Below, piece by piece: positions 12,229 to 24,500 of a stretch of 64,000 nt of DNA. How positions within the stretch are numbered: position 1 is the stretch's first letter; every line of letters begins with the position of its first letter. The DNA lies in NCBI GenBank assembly GCA_000499405.2, contig HG738137.1:5022001-5086000 (forward strand). Reading direction: 5' to 3'. This stretch comes from Onchocerca volvulus (taxonomy: Eukaryota > Nematoda > Chromadorea > Rhabditida > Onchocercidae). Below the pieces are notes generated by a model. It did not search any database and was not told the DNA's origin. It was given only the letters and a program-made list of their open reading frames with translations. Position numbers and translations under genes: made by a program.

Positions 12229-15200
12229 CTTTTCGTTGTTATTGTTATGATAATTGCTATGTGTTTTAAAGTCCGAATTAAATAACATCATGCACACTTG
12301 CATTTAAATGACATTGACTAGTTAGTAGATAGATAAATAGCGTGCACAGGGTTAATTGGTATCGCGAATGGTATTAATTGGGAAGGTTAGAAGAAAGGAG
12401 ACAAGATAGAGCATTCACATGGGTAAAAAGTGATCAGACGATCAAATTAGAGAGTGGTTGCACGTGTGTTTAGCAGTTGACTGCTCTTCCGTCTTTCACG
12501 TTGGTTCAACAGTCTTTCATCGGTTTGTTCGATGAAAACATTTTGATGGAAGTGAGGTGGGGTCAGCGGAAGCGTCTCTGTCCAATGCCACGATGGCAGG
12601 ACGTTTGAAGGTTCAATTCAGGTGCGAGTATGAAACTGTGACCACTTTGCGCCCTATCTGGCAGATCACTCTGTCTATCCCTTTATTTGCCAGCATGTCA
12701 GGCCACATTAAACCGATAAATGCGCCTTAGCGTTGACCTGAGGAAGGTAGTCTCTGGATGTCTCTTTCAATCGATGTGTGCAAGGTCGGCATTACTTGAA
12801 GAAGGCGCCCACTTACCGTATACCTTTGCTTATGACAGAGCCGATGGTGCAATCATTGTGCAGCGCGGCAGTGTCGCTCGCACTAATGCAGCGGACGTGG
12901 ATAGCTTGCGAATGCGAGCGGTCGCATAGCGGAGGCGTTCGTAAGCACTGTAGGAGGGGCAGGTAGAGACAGAGAGGAAGCGGAGAGTCGGCGGTGCTGC
13001 TCGCTGCTGTCGCTACTGATGCCGCTGCTCAACGGATCCTTGGCTTCTACGAGTATTGCGTCGCGTTGAGTACGCTTGTAAGAAGCAGCTCAATGTAGCG
13101 CGCACGCTGCGTCACATGCAGGTGTTTTTTTTCTAAGGGAATTTTACTTATTTCCTTGCTAACCACCCTAGCAGCTCCTTTCATGTCACTTACTCCTCAC
13201 GTTTGGAACAATGCCAACCCAGCCTGACCACTCCCTACTGTGTGTTTGTGTATGTATGTTATCCTCCGCTAGTCGGTGGGACTGCAGTATGGCGTGTCAG
13301 TAGATGCGTTATAATGTAGCGTTATGTAGTGCAACAGTGGTGAGTGTAGCATGGCGACGTTCTAGCCAATAGCCCAGCTGTACCATATTTGGAATGGAAT
13401 GTGACGGTCACTTCTATGAGATTCATTAATGCCGGAAATTATCATAACGGTCGTTTACGATGCTACTGTATTTTAATTACGCAGCAATATGCAGCCGGTT
13501 CACGTATCTGCTAGTGGATAGAGCGTGAATAGCTTGCACTGATGCAAGTATACGGCGTTCTTCAACAATATGTCGTGCTATTCACTTGGACTTGGCTATG
13601 TCTGTCTTACGACAGTACACCTCAAGTCTGATGCTGCGGCACACGGTTACGTGCACATCCCGTTCTTCCGTTTCCGATAATGTACTGTTGAACTTTGTAA
13701 GGGTTATTCACCTATCCACTCTTGTCCACTCTCAGCTAAGATTGACAAGTATTGATTTGATTGGAGGGATTGGTAGATCGAATAGATTAGTTACCGATGC
13801 TACATATATTACGCTTCATGAGGAGTGATTGTATGTTTTACATTTTCATTCATTTTTCTCTTTCTCTCTTTTCTCTCCTTTTAAGTTTATATTTATAATT
13901 CTGTTTCTTATATCTGAAAGTAATGAAAGGAATTAAATCTAAAATCTGGAAGTAGTTAATGCATTTGAATGATTAATGTTGTTGGGTGCCTTGTATACTA
14001 TCCAAACAACAGGAGATAATTCGAGGAATTCTATATATTCAGAGAGACTATTTGTATCGTTGTAACTCAAAGGTAGATATGGAAAGTTATTTTTGTGTCC
14101 AACTGAATAACACTTGGCCTTGTTTTGTTTTCTGAATCTTGGGAAGAAAGAATACTTTTGCTAGTAGAAGTTATATCTGAAAATATGCAACAGTTCATTC
14201 TCTCAATCTATATTAGCTAATTGCAAAGCTATTAATGACCCCTTGCTTTGATTAAATTTAAAATGTATTTATTCATCTGTAAATTTGTAAGATGTATATT
14301 CATCGTTTTGAAACGTCAGTGTTGATTAGCTGTAAGTTGGTAAATTGAGGGGAATAAAATGAGGATATTTCCAATTTTTCCTGTCAAAAATTGGAATTGT
14401 GAATGAGAGCAGTGAGCGAGTAATAGTAGCGAGTAACGATGACCAAGAGAATATAAGCAATGATAACATGGAAAGATGTTATCTGATGTATTAAGTCAGT
14501 ACTGTTCGTAATCTTTTGCAGTTCACTATTAAAGAAGTCAGTTCTTGTGAATCTTTGATTAGTATTTATTTTAAGGTAAAATGCGCCATTATAACAAGTA
14601 GCCATTATAAAAACTGTTTCTTCTAATCATTTTTTACTGTTCGAAATGAGCGTAAAGATTATGTCAGAAAGAATTGATTGATCAGTATATTTATGTAGAA
14701 AGTACTGTTTAAGAGTGAAACTTTACCTGTATGCTTCAAAGATCCTTCTTTAATTAGTAACGGATGGGGTGATAAACATTCGGCAGATCCAATGTGATTT
14801 TGTGCTACTAACGGGAAAACTATATTTTAAGCTCAGTTTTATAACGGTTGGAAAACATATGAATATATTTAGAGTGATCTAAGTTCAAATGAGGGAAGAG
14901 GATGAAAAAAAAATAACGCGCTAAAACTATGGAAGTCAAACGAAAGAATTTTTGAAAAGTAAACGATTGACTTCCAAAGGATAAGGGGAGAATGTTTGGG
15001 CATTGAATGCAATGAATATTGATTTAATTTAATTATACCTTATTATTTTGAATCACTTTTTATTTACGTACAACGAAATGTTAGACATGTGAAAAAAGCA
15101 AGTTATGTTTTCACATTATTGTTTGTACTCATTCTGCTTGACAGTTTAATTTACCTAATCAAATTTTTTCAGGTTTCTGATAATCTAATGAACGCGGCCA

Positions 15201-15571
15201 AAATTCGGCGGTGAAAAGCTTTTCGCACAAAATGTGAGTGTGCTTAAAATAAAAAATTATATTCTTTCATTGTTTATCTTAGTCTTTAGTGATTGCTTTA
15301 GAATGATTTCATTTTAGTGATTGCCTTAGGATGATTTCTTTTCTAGAATATGAGCGCATATTTATAAGAATCGGGAATGTGATATTTTTATGGAATTAGT
15401 TTTCTATCTTATGTTTTGCAAATTGCTTTTAATTCTAAGAATTTCATCTTTTGTATTGTATAAAATGTTCTTATTCTAGTAGTTTTGTCGCATGACTTCT
15501 TTGTATTAATTCCTTATAGACTTTATAGTTCATTAGTGAAAAACGTTATTTATAGAAAAATCTTATTTCAG
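12229..15571. promoter_or_regulatory. Upstream region of NCOA6 with a GC-rich block
   Basis: From about 12540 to 13120 the sequence is much richer in G+C and CpG than the rest of the window (runs such as GGCGGTGCTGCTCGCTGCTG). It contains possible donors (CGCTT|GTAAGA near 13077, ATGCAG|GTGTTT near 13118). This looks like a promoter or first non-coding exon of the NCOA6 gene. A possible further 5' UTR exon lies at 15173-15230, between a TTTTTTCAG acceptor and a GTGAGT donor; it has in-frame stops. No protein is supported. The 13850-15170 stretch is plain AT-rich DNA. Confidence 0.4.
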
Positions 15572-15577
15572 CGTCTT

Positions 15578-15592
15578 ATGAATGCCGCATGA
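15578..15592 (+). promoter_or_regulatory. Four-codon uORF overlapping the NCOA6 start (ATGA)
   Basis: After the acceptor at 15571 the first ATG (15578) opens a frame M-N-A-A-stop. Its TGA (15590-15592) overlaps the main ATG (15589-15591) as ATGA. If transcripts are trans-spliced at 15572, ribosomes would meet this uORF 6 bases into the acceptor-proximal leader. Termination-reinitiation or leaky scanning would then control NCOA6 output. This is inferred from sequence only. Confidence 0.5.
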
Positions 15593-18500
15593 ACGAACAG
15601 TGGTCGTGTGCCGGTATTTGTGTAGAACCGCAATCTGAGCAGCGGTCGCTTGGTACCAACCAACAAGCAACAGCAGAAATACATAATCTATCTGGAATCA
15701 GTAGGACAACTCCGGCAGCGTCCCTTTCTACGGCAAGAATTCCAACAAATTTTCCTAATTGTTCTTCACCTTCCTCATCATCACAGTCTGATTGTATCAC
15801 TGGCGCTACAAGCCATTCATCAGCAGTTGACGGTCGTGCATTAATTTCTTGCTCTACAGTGTCATTAAACAAAGGTAATTACTGATGACGAATTTTAGAT
15901 ATTTCGAACATAATACATTATAGTGCTTAAATAGAGTGTTCGCTATGATATGAAAAGCAGTTTTATGAGCAGCGGTTGTAGAATTTCACATTTACATGTG
16001 TTATGAGAAAGGAAAATTACAAAGCTGGAATTCTCAAAAAATTAGAATCAAATGTTTTTATAAAAACATATTGATATGCTCAGGATGATCTAATAAGCTT
16101 ATCAAAAGGCGGAATTTTAGAAGCAATTAATACATTTATAATGTTACTGTATGAACATTTTTTTTCTAGTGGAAGAACAGAACAGTAGCTGCAGTTATGA
16201 AGCATCATCGAGTGTACCAACGGACGGTATCCTTTTGTCGTCCAGTTCACGAACACTGACAGACGAAACTTATCCGTCTACCAGTACAGTTGATACCAAT
16301 ATTTTTGACGAAAAAACAACGTTACAGGATTGTCAGTTGTCTCGAATTATACGTCGTCGGTGCAGATTTTTACTACCATCTAATATTTCCCATAAATTAT
16401 TGCGGATAGCATTGAAACAACCAGCTACATTGAAACATTTAAGTATGATTTCAGTGTTATGAATTTTTTTTCGATTTGTTCTACTTGCATAGTTTTAGAA
16501 TTTGAAATGAAGTATAAGGAAGCGGCTAAAAAGTCTACTGAAGAGCTCAGGAATTCGATTTGTTTTCATTTGAGCTTCTCCAATCCTCAACATATACTAA
16601 TAATGCTTGCGTTATCACAACACATCTTTCGTACTATCAGGATCTTTTGTGTTCTGCTAGAAAATTTTTATGTGATCCCAACTTCATTTTAAAAAATAAA
16701 ATTAAATGGTAGTAGTGTTTCCATACTGTTTTATCATTTTTTGATTTTTTCTTTATTAAGTTCGAAAATATTCTCTGTTTGGAGAAAAAACATCGTGTTC
16801 TGCAGAACACATAATTCGATTCTTTGATTCTTATACTTTCAGATATAATAATTCGATTCTTATATTTGCAGATATAACCTCAGTGAAAGTAGGTGAATCG
16901 GATCTGTTACCAGTAATTGTGAATGATGCAACGCTAAGCTTACTTTCACTTCCATTTTCCAGCACAGGTTCTGAAATGAATTCCTTGGCTGGTGTGCCAG
17001 TGCCAGTGGGTGCTAATGCTACTGATCGAACACGTGTTTATGATCCTTATCAAAGGCATGTTATTCTGTTGAAATTTTCGAAAATTTTTAGTTTTTTCTA
17101 GAAAATCATTTTGATGCATGTTTTTGCAGACATGGAAGGTTTTGAAATTTTTTTTTTTAATTGGAAGTTTCTGAATTAACAATTACATTTTGCATTTCAT
17201 TCAAGATGTGCGCAACCGTTAAATGTAGTGTTTTACAGTGAGAATAGTGAGAATAGCCGGCATGAATTGACACCATCAACTTCTGCTGGTCATGCATCAG
17301 GTAAACGAAAAGCTGATATCATTAGTAATGATATGTATCAAACAGCGATCGGGATGCATGGTTATGTAGGAGCGACTACGGGACAGTCCAGTGCAACTAC
17401 TGTAGCAGCTTCTGTAAAGCAGCAACAATCTCAGACATCTAATACTAGCAGTCCTTTGCTGGTCAATTTATTAAGGTAATGACAGGAGAAAGTCTGTTCA
17501 TGTTGCTAATCATAACGCAGCTTAATTTTTTGTCTCACTCATTAACATGATTCACATGTAGTTTTCATATTTTCGTACCATGTAATCAGTCAATAAATTT
17601 TGACTGGTCAGATAATTGCTTTGCCAAATAAAAGTAACAAGTAATCAACTTCGAATATTTGTCTTAAATATTTCTTATTACATGCAGCAATGTTAAATGT
17701 CGATAGAATTGACAAAATATGACAATCAGTTTTGAATTTGTTATATATTTTCGTAGTAGAGTCCTATTGCAGTATGTAACGAAATATTCAGGTCTGAACA
17801 TCGTGATACTCATCAACGAAATACTCAGATCTGAACATCATGATACTCATCTTTATTTATTGATATTGCTAAATTTACAGAAGTTCATCACCAGTTGCTA
17901 ACGCCGGCATGCATAATTTGCAGCATACCCATATGTCGCGTCCTTCTGCTGCTCCGGTAATGCAGCATATGTCAGCGCCTTCTCCACAAGCTCAGGGAAC
18001 TGCTGGTATGTTATCTGTTTTTCTACTGAATTAAATTTTCTTTGCTTCAGTATGCAGTCAAATTTTAGATACTTTAAGCCAGTTACATTTTTTAAATATA
18101 ACAAGTGGAACTGAAAAGAGGAACGTTAGAAATTTTCTGATTATTCTTGATATGTTCAGGTTATTCATCATATCCATATATGGGGCAAAGCGCAATGAAT
18201 GCAGCAGTGCAACCTGGTCGGATGCGTCCCTCAGCAACCCCAACAGAAGCTTCTCATTTAACTACCTCGACGCTTGGACATTCTGAACAGCAACAGATGC
18301 GGCCAGCGCCTCAGGAGGTATGTTCAAATTTTTGTCTTTGTTTTTTCCAACACATTCATCGAATATTTCATTCGAGAATGATAATACGTATGATGCAACG
18401 TGGATGATTTTTTTATAAAAACTCAAAAGCATTAGCTTACTAAATTTGCTTTGAATGCTTGTTTTCGAACGTATCCGTAGCGCTATTACTATTATTATTA

Positions 18501-21500
18501 GCTTTTGATATCAGTATATTTTAATTTCTAAAAAATATAAAAATCAGGACAGTCAAAAAGATTATGTGCGTGGACTGCTTCACATTGCATATTCCAGGTC
18601 AGTATGGAAAGGCATCAGCAAATAGTTGCTTCGCAACAGAGTGCACCAGCGCAGCAGTTACCTCAGACGTATTATCCGCAATACAACCAGAGACGTCCGA
18701 TGATTGCTGTAAGTTTTAAATAGTATTACTGTTGATTTGAATAATGGTAAGCTTATAGTGATTCAGTTTTGCATATCGGTTACCAGTGGTTACTTTAATA
18801 ATGATATTTCCGTTATGGTAACGCAGGAAACTTTGATCAAATATTTTCTCCTTACTGTTAGCCTGTTGAAGTCGTGTTTCGAGTATAAGAAATTTAAAGT
18901 AAGAGATGGCAGATTTCACAAAGAGAAATATTTCTATTGCGTTGATTTTAAGGGTTTCGCAGTTCGCGGACAAATGCCACAACAGCAATCTGCCATTTAT
19001 GCTCATCAACAGGGACAAATGATGCCTCCTCATTATATTCATGTGCAGCAGCAACCAAGACTCTCTGGACAGCCAATACCAGTTCATTTTCACCAGACAA
19101 TTTCTTTAGAACAGGTGAAAAAAATTCTGTATTTTACGAAAAACGGAAAGTACCTTTTTTTAGAATTCTTTTATCATTTATCAATTTATTCATTTTCTAA
19201 TTCTGCAACAAATGCATTGCTTTTTGTAGTCATTGAATTATTTTAAAAATGAGTTTGTATATATATATATATATATAGTTCAAAGTAAGCTGAGGTAATA
19301 CAGATATAATATATATATATATATATATATAAACATTATATCTGTATTACCTCAGCTTACTCTGAACTCGTAAAATTTCATACCTTTCGGCATTTAAAGT
19401 TTTCAAAAAGCGAAAGAAATTGACCTTCATTTCTTCTATGAGGTTGAAGTTATTTGTGGTTTATTACAATAAAACTTGGATGCATTTGAAACTATAATAC
19501 TTATTGCCATAGATACTTCGACACTTTATATAATACTTATTTCATTTAAACATTTTAAAATGTTCACAAAAAACTCACGTTATTGCTTTTTAAGGATGTT
19601 AATGCTGCTGGAGGTCAAATACCTGTTTCCGCTCCTCCTCCCAAAAAAAGAAAGCGACCAACCAAAAAACAACTGAAAGAAGCTGAAATAGCGCAGCAAA
19701 CCGCGGCTGCTGCCGCAGCACAGCAGCAGTTCATGATGGAGCAGCAGATGAATAGCCGAGTGCCTTCTGCGAATGCTCATACGGTGGATAGGCCTAATAT
19801 CATGTCACAGGTTATATTAGTTACAATTCTGTCATTAGTTGTAATTTAATAGATTTTTTGGAACTGTTGTCATTATAGTCTAAATGCATATGGAGATTTC
19901 AAATGCAATCAAATAATCACCAAAAAGCGTGCTTTGCAGAGTAGCAAATGTGATGGCTTAATCAGATCTTACTGAAATGCCACAAATGCCAAAAAAAAAA
20001 AAGGCTAATCTTCATGTATCCAGATTAGGAAATAAATTGGATATATAATGATGGATTTTCGCTTCCAGGTAATGCACAGTGGTCAGCCGAATGTCGGAAT
20101 AACTTATGCGCAACATCCGCAAGGTTATCCTCCGCAAACACTTCGTTCTCCTCCGACTCTTTCTGCGCAAACTGGACCAATGATGCAGGTATTCATCAAA
20201 AAAATCTTTTGTCGAGTGTAAACACTTGGATTGTATTTTCAAAATCCAAAAAAATTTTTGCGTATATCGCTTTATAGTTTTTTGAGATTTAATTTTCGAA
20301 TCTTTAATAAAAACGCACTTGAAAAGTTATTTATTATTAATTTAAAAATTTTTCAGAACCCATCTTCAAATCCTTCCTTCTATCAACAGCAAAACGTTTG
20401 GGTTCCACAACACCAGCAACAGGTGCGTTTCAGGTTTTTTAGTTTTCATGATTTTTCAGTAAAGTAAAGTAAGAAAGTTTTATTAGTCACAATCCAGATC
20501 TTTTAATTTTTTACTGTTTGATTTTCTTACTTTCCTACAGAGTTGCTTGTTAGTTCATTTGCTTAAAATCAGAATTGTGGTGTTTGAGCAGATATGCTAA
20601 GTTTTTAAAAAACGAAGTTCGAATGACACTAGTTTTGAGTTTCTTTTTAGATTATGCCACAGCAACGGCCACAAATGATATATAGTGGTCAAATGCAACA
20701 TCATTGGCAAAATAATCAGTCACACCATTCACGAATGATGTATCCCCAAGCAGATAACGGTTTGTTTATCAGAAAATAAAGAAAATCAGTTCTATTGCTG
20801 AGAGTATAATGTGTGGCGATTCTTTTGGGACTTTTGTTGTAATTACTGTATTTTAGTGCGAAATAAATTATAGTAAAAGCATCATTATGAGAAATGTGGA
20901 AATAAGGGTATATCATCACAATAAGACAAACGCTTTCTTAGTAGAAATAACGCAAAAGTTAAAATCAGTGCACTTAAGATCAATACAAATTTAAAATAAA
21001 TAGTCATTGTTCTATTCTTGAAACAGTGGTTCTTTTGCAGTATCTGAAATGAGTACTGGTTCATCTGGCAGTGTCCATACATCTCCTATACCTAGTCGGA
21101 ATGCATCCATTGACTACTCACCAGCATCACAGTCCAGCAGCACGATGTCGCCATTATATCATCAACAGCAAGTAAGTTTTAGTATTTTCTGAGTGGAACA
21201 GTCGTTATTTTTTGCAACTTTTACTCGATAAACTTTGGTGAAATTAGATTTTTAGCCAAACTTAATTATTATTTCTACAGCCAAGTATGGTTTATCAGCA
21301 GCCACCAAACCAGCAAACACCCTCATCTGGTTTGACTTATCCGCAGCCTTCATCATCACAACAACAAGTCCCTGCACGACCTCAACAACAACCATTGCCA
21401 ATGCAAATGCAAGAACCGCAGCAACAACCATCTCAGTTCTCTGCAGAACAGCATTGTCTAGATATACAGCCGAAGAGTTGCTTACCAGTATTACAAAGTG

Positions 21501-24500
21501 GAGGAGATTTTGAAATGGATGATGAACTAGGTGCTAATATCGCTGATGACTGTAAGTTGTATATTAATTCATATTAGACAATTTCTTAACTTTTTAATCG
21601 TAAAAGTATTTTAATTTGTAGGAATACAAATTGATGCAATATGAATTTGACGAAATGAATCTCAGAAGTTAACAGATTATGGATTTGCATATTGCAGCTA
21701 CTGATAAGACATTTCATTTTTCTTTTTATTGTATTTTAGGTGGTGACTACAATGATTTGGATTCTATTGAACCAATGACTGAGTCGAGTGAGTTTGGGGC
21801 CACGTTAATGGCTTCTCATCAACAACAAATGCAGCAAAGGCCAGCAAATACTCAACAACACATGCAAGAGCAACAACAACAGCAGTACTATGGTCGTATG
21901 TTGCCTCCTCAAAATCGTTATGACATACAATCACCAATGCAACAGCAAAATATTGGTTACATGCGACAAATGTGTAATGAAACACAAATGCGACAAACAC
22001 AGTGTGGCTTTCCGGGTACTCTCGGTTTATCCCAACAACAACACCAGTCATTTTCTCAGGGTTATTCATCTCCACAGCAGCAACAGCAGCCATCACAGGG
22101 TACAGCCAGTTTATTCATGAGTCCACCATCACAACCGAATTGTTCTCCAAGTCCTTATACTCCTCGTTCATCACCACAAAAAGATGGCAACAATTTTACC
22201 GCCCGACAACAGCAGCAGCCGAGACATATTGCAGTAGCATATCAACAATATGCAGCATCACCATTGTCACAACAGCAACAACAGCCTATTCGTACACCAC
22301 TGAGTGCTCCACCAACAGTGCACTCACAATCACAGTTGCATCCAACCTGTGGACGAATTGATGATTTGCGATCATCACGATCAGGTCTGTTTACTTATTA
22401 TTCATTCATTTTGTATTTGTAACCACTATCATCATGACTGATATGACTGAGAATGATTAAAGTGAATGCATAATGGTTACTTTATTAAATGACTTATCCA
22501 TCTTATTAAATACAAAAAAAAAATCATATATGCTGGAATGTAAAAAAAGACTTAATATCTATGAAATGATTGACACTGTTAATGAGAATCAGAAGAGATA
22601 GAAATTGTTTTTGTTCGACATTTGGATCTTTCCTAGTCAAATATGAAACATATGTTAGTAAATGAAGCAGTGATTTAAACTTTTTTTTGAAAAAATAGGA
22701 AGCTTCAGCAGTGCACTTTATAACTTCTGTCGCATAAAGAAGTTCGTGATCAGAGTTTTAGTATCTGTAAGCATGTCACTCTTCATTTGTAGTGGTTTCA
22801 TTACAATGGAGATAAAGTTTTTTCAAAAGTTTTATCAATAGAAATACACAACAATTTTTCCTTGTTTGGTCGGAATCGAATATGCTCATTTCCAACTGTT
22901 TTGGTTTTGTGGACTTTTTTTTTTTTTTTTTTTTTTTTTAACATAAATTTGAAGATGATTCATTTCCTCTATCAATTATTTACATATGAATCGTTGAAAA
23001 AAACAGTGAGCCAGCTGAATAACAATTAAATGAATTCAAGAATGTTTTCAGATGGTGAAATAACGCCGCGGACGCCAGCCATCGATTCAAATATCGCGAC
23101 TATTGAATATGATAAAGATCCTATTAATTCTACAATAGGTATCTTCTAAATCTTCTTTTTCTTCGTTGCTTTTTTCCGTTGGGGAAGGTGTAAAATTTGG
23201 GGAGACCTATTAGGAAACACTTTCAATTTCCCAATGGAATCATCTGCATTAATCGCTGCATCATTTATTTGTTCACAATGTAGTTTTTAAATGTTTCGAA
23301 AAGAATCTACTTTTTATTCGCTACCAGTCCTTTAATTTGGCAAAGTTTTGATTTTCACCTCGTTTGGTTTATTTTTTAGCGAAATACCTGACAACTGACT
23401 CGTTTGATTTATTTGTTTTTTCTGGATTAATCTTAGTTATCTCATTCAGATGCGGTAGTTATGCGAGCACTTTCGGATCAAGATAAGCTTTCCTCAACAA
23501 GCATTTCGAATTATTTTCGTGGATCACGAAATCGTCCTTCAGCAAATACTCAGTCTTCGACAGCTGAACAAAGTGGGAATAATGACAGTGCGTATTTGAA
23601 TATAATTATAAATTTAGCTGTAGTGAAAAAACAATTGAGCTTTTGAAGATTTATTTTTGGTGAATAAAATGTTAGCAAAATCGTCATAAAGTCGAATAAT
23701 TTGCATATCAATTAAAAGTTTTAAATGCTACTATCCGTACAGGAAAAATGATGGGTAACAATGTCGCTACAAGTATGAGACCGGTGAATACGACTAAGCA
23801 GTCAGGACAATTTCAGAGTTCCCAACAAAGTTAGTTTTATTTGTTAGCAGACTCAGCAAAATTGTTCATGTAATCGTTTAATCTGATTTTGTGCTTGTGT
23901 GACAGAATGCGTATAATGTTGACATTTTTCATAGTATAAACAGTCTTTGAACTATCTTTATGATTACTTGTCAGTTTTGGTTGAAAACGGTAATAAACTA
24001 AGTTTGACTAGAATCTATGTAATTAAAAAAGAAAAATATTGATGAAAAGGACTCTGAATGAATGGTTGCTCATCAACACAAACAGGTAAGCATCATGTGA
24101 AGAAAATATAAGTAGAAAGGGCGCATTTTCTTGTGATATTTGAAACTAATATTTTACTTTTGAAATAAATTTTAAATGATTCGAGTTGCACTAATCTCTT
24201 CAGCTCAACAGCTTTCAAACACTGATGACAGTCTGATGGAAGGTGCGGGATTAGGGCTTACCGGGTCTCATAATGGTCAAGCGATGGGAAATTCTGCTTT
24301 ATCTCTAAATAAAACGCCAGTATCTGCTCAGCAACTAGTTTCTGCAAGCCGTGAAAATCTTCATGGTGTTATATGTGGTATGTTCTGAGCCGATTTGCTA
24401 AAATCAAGTTTTGGCTTTGTTTTATTAATTTAATGGAAATTTATTGACTGACGTGTTGTTCGAAATCTTTGAAGGAAAAAGTATTATATCATTTCTTTAC

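Noticed and set aside
12720..12966. Overlapping open frames in the GC-rich block
   Set aside because: Low stop density follows from high G+C. The two frames overlap each other and match no family.
15055..15571. Possible coding exon at 15173-15230
   Set aside because: In the frame that would join NCOA6 it contains a TGA. It is kept only as a possible 5' UTR exon.
18737..18952. Upstream extension of the NCOA6 exon ending at 19114
   Set aside because: The open frame continues upstream, but the previous exon ends in phase 0 at 18708 with a good GTAAGT donor. The extension is hydrophobic and unlike the rest of the protein.
21764..22096. Open frames antisense and in alternate frames of the large Gln-rich NCOA6 exon
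   Set aside because: CAG/CAA-rich coding DNA leaves other frames open by composition; the sense frame is fixed by flanking splice phases.
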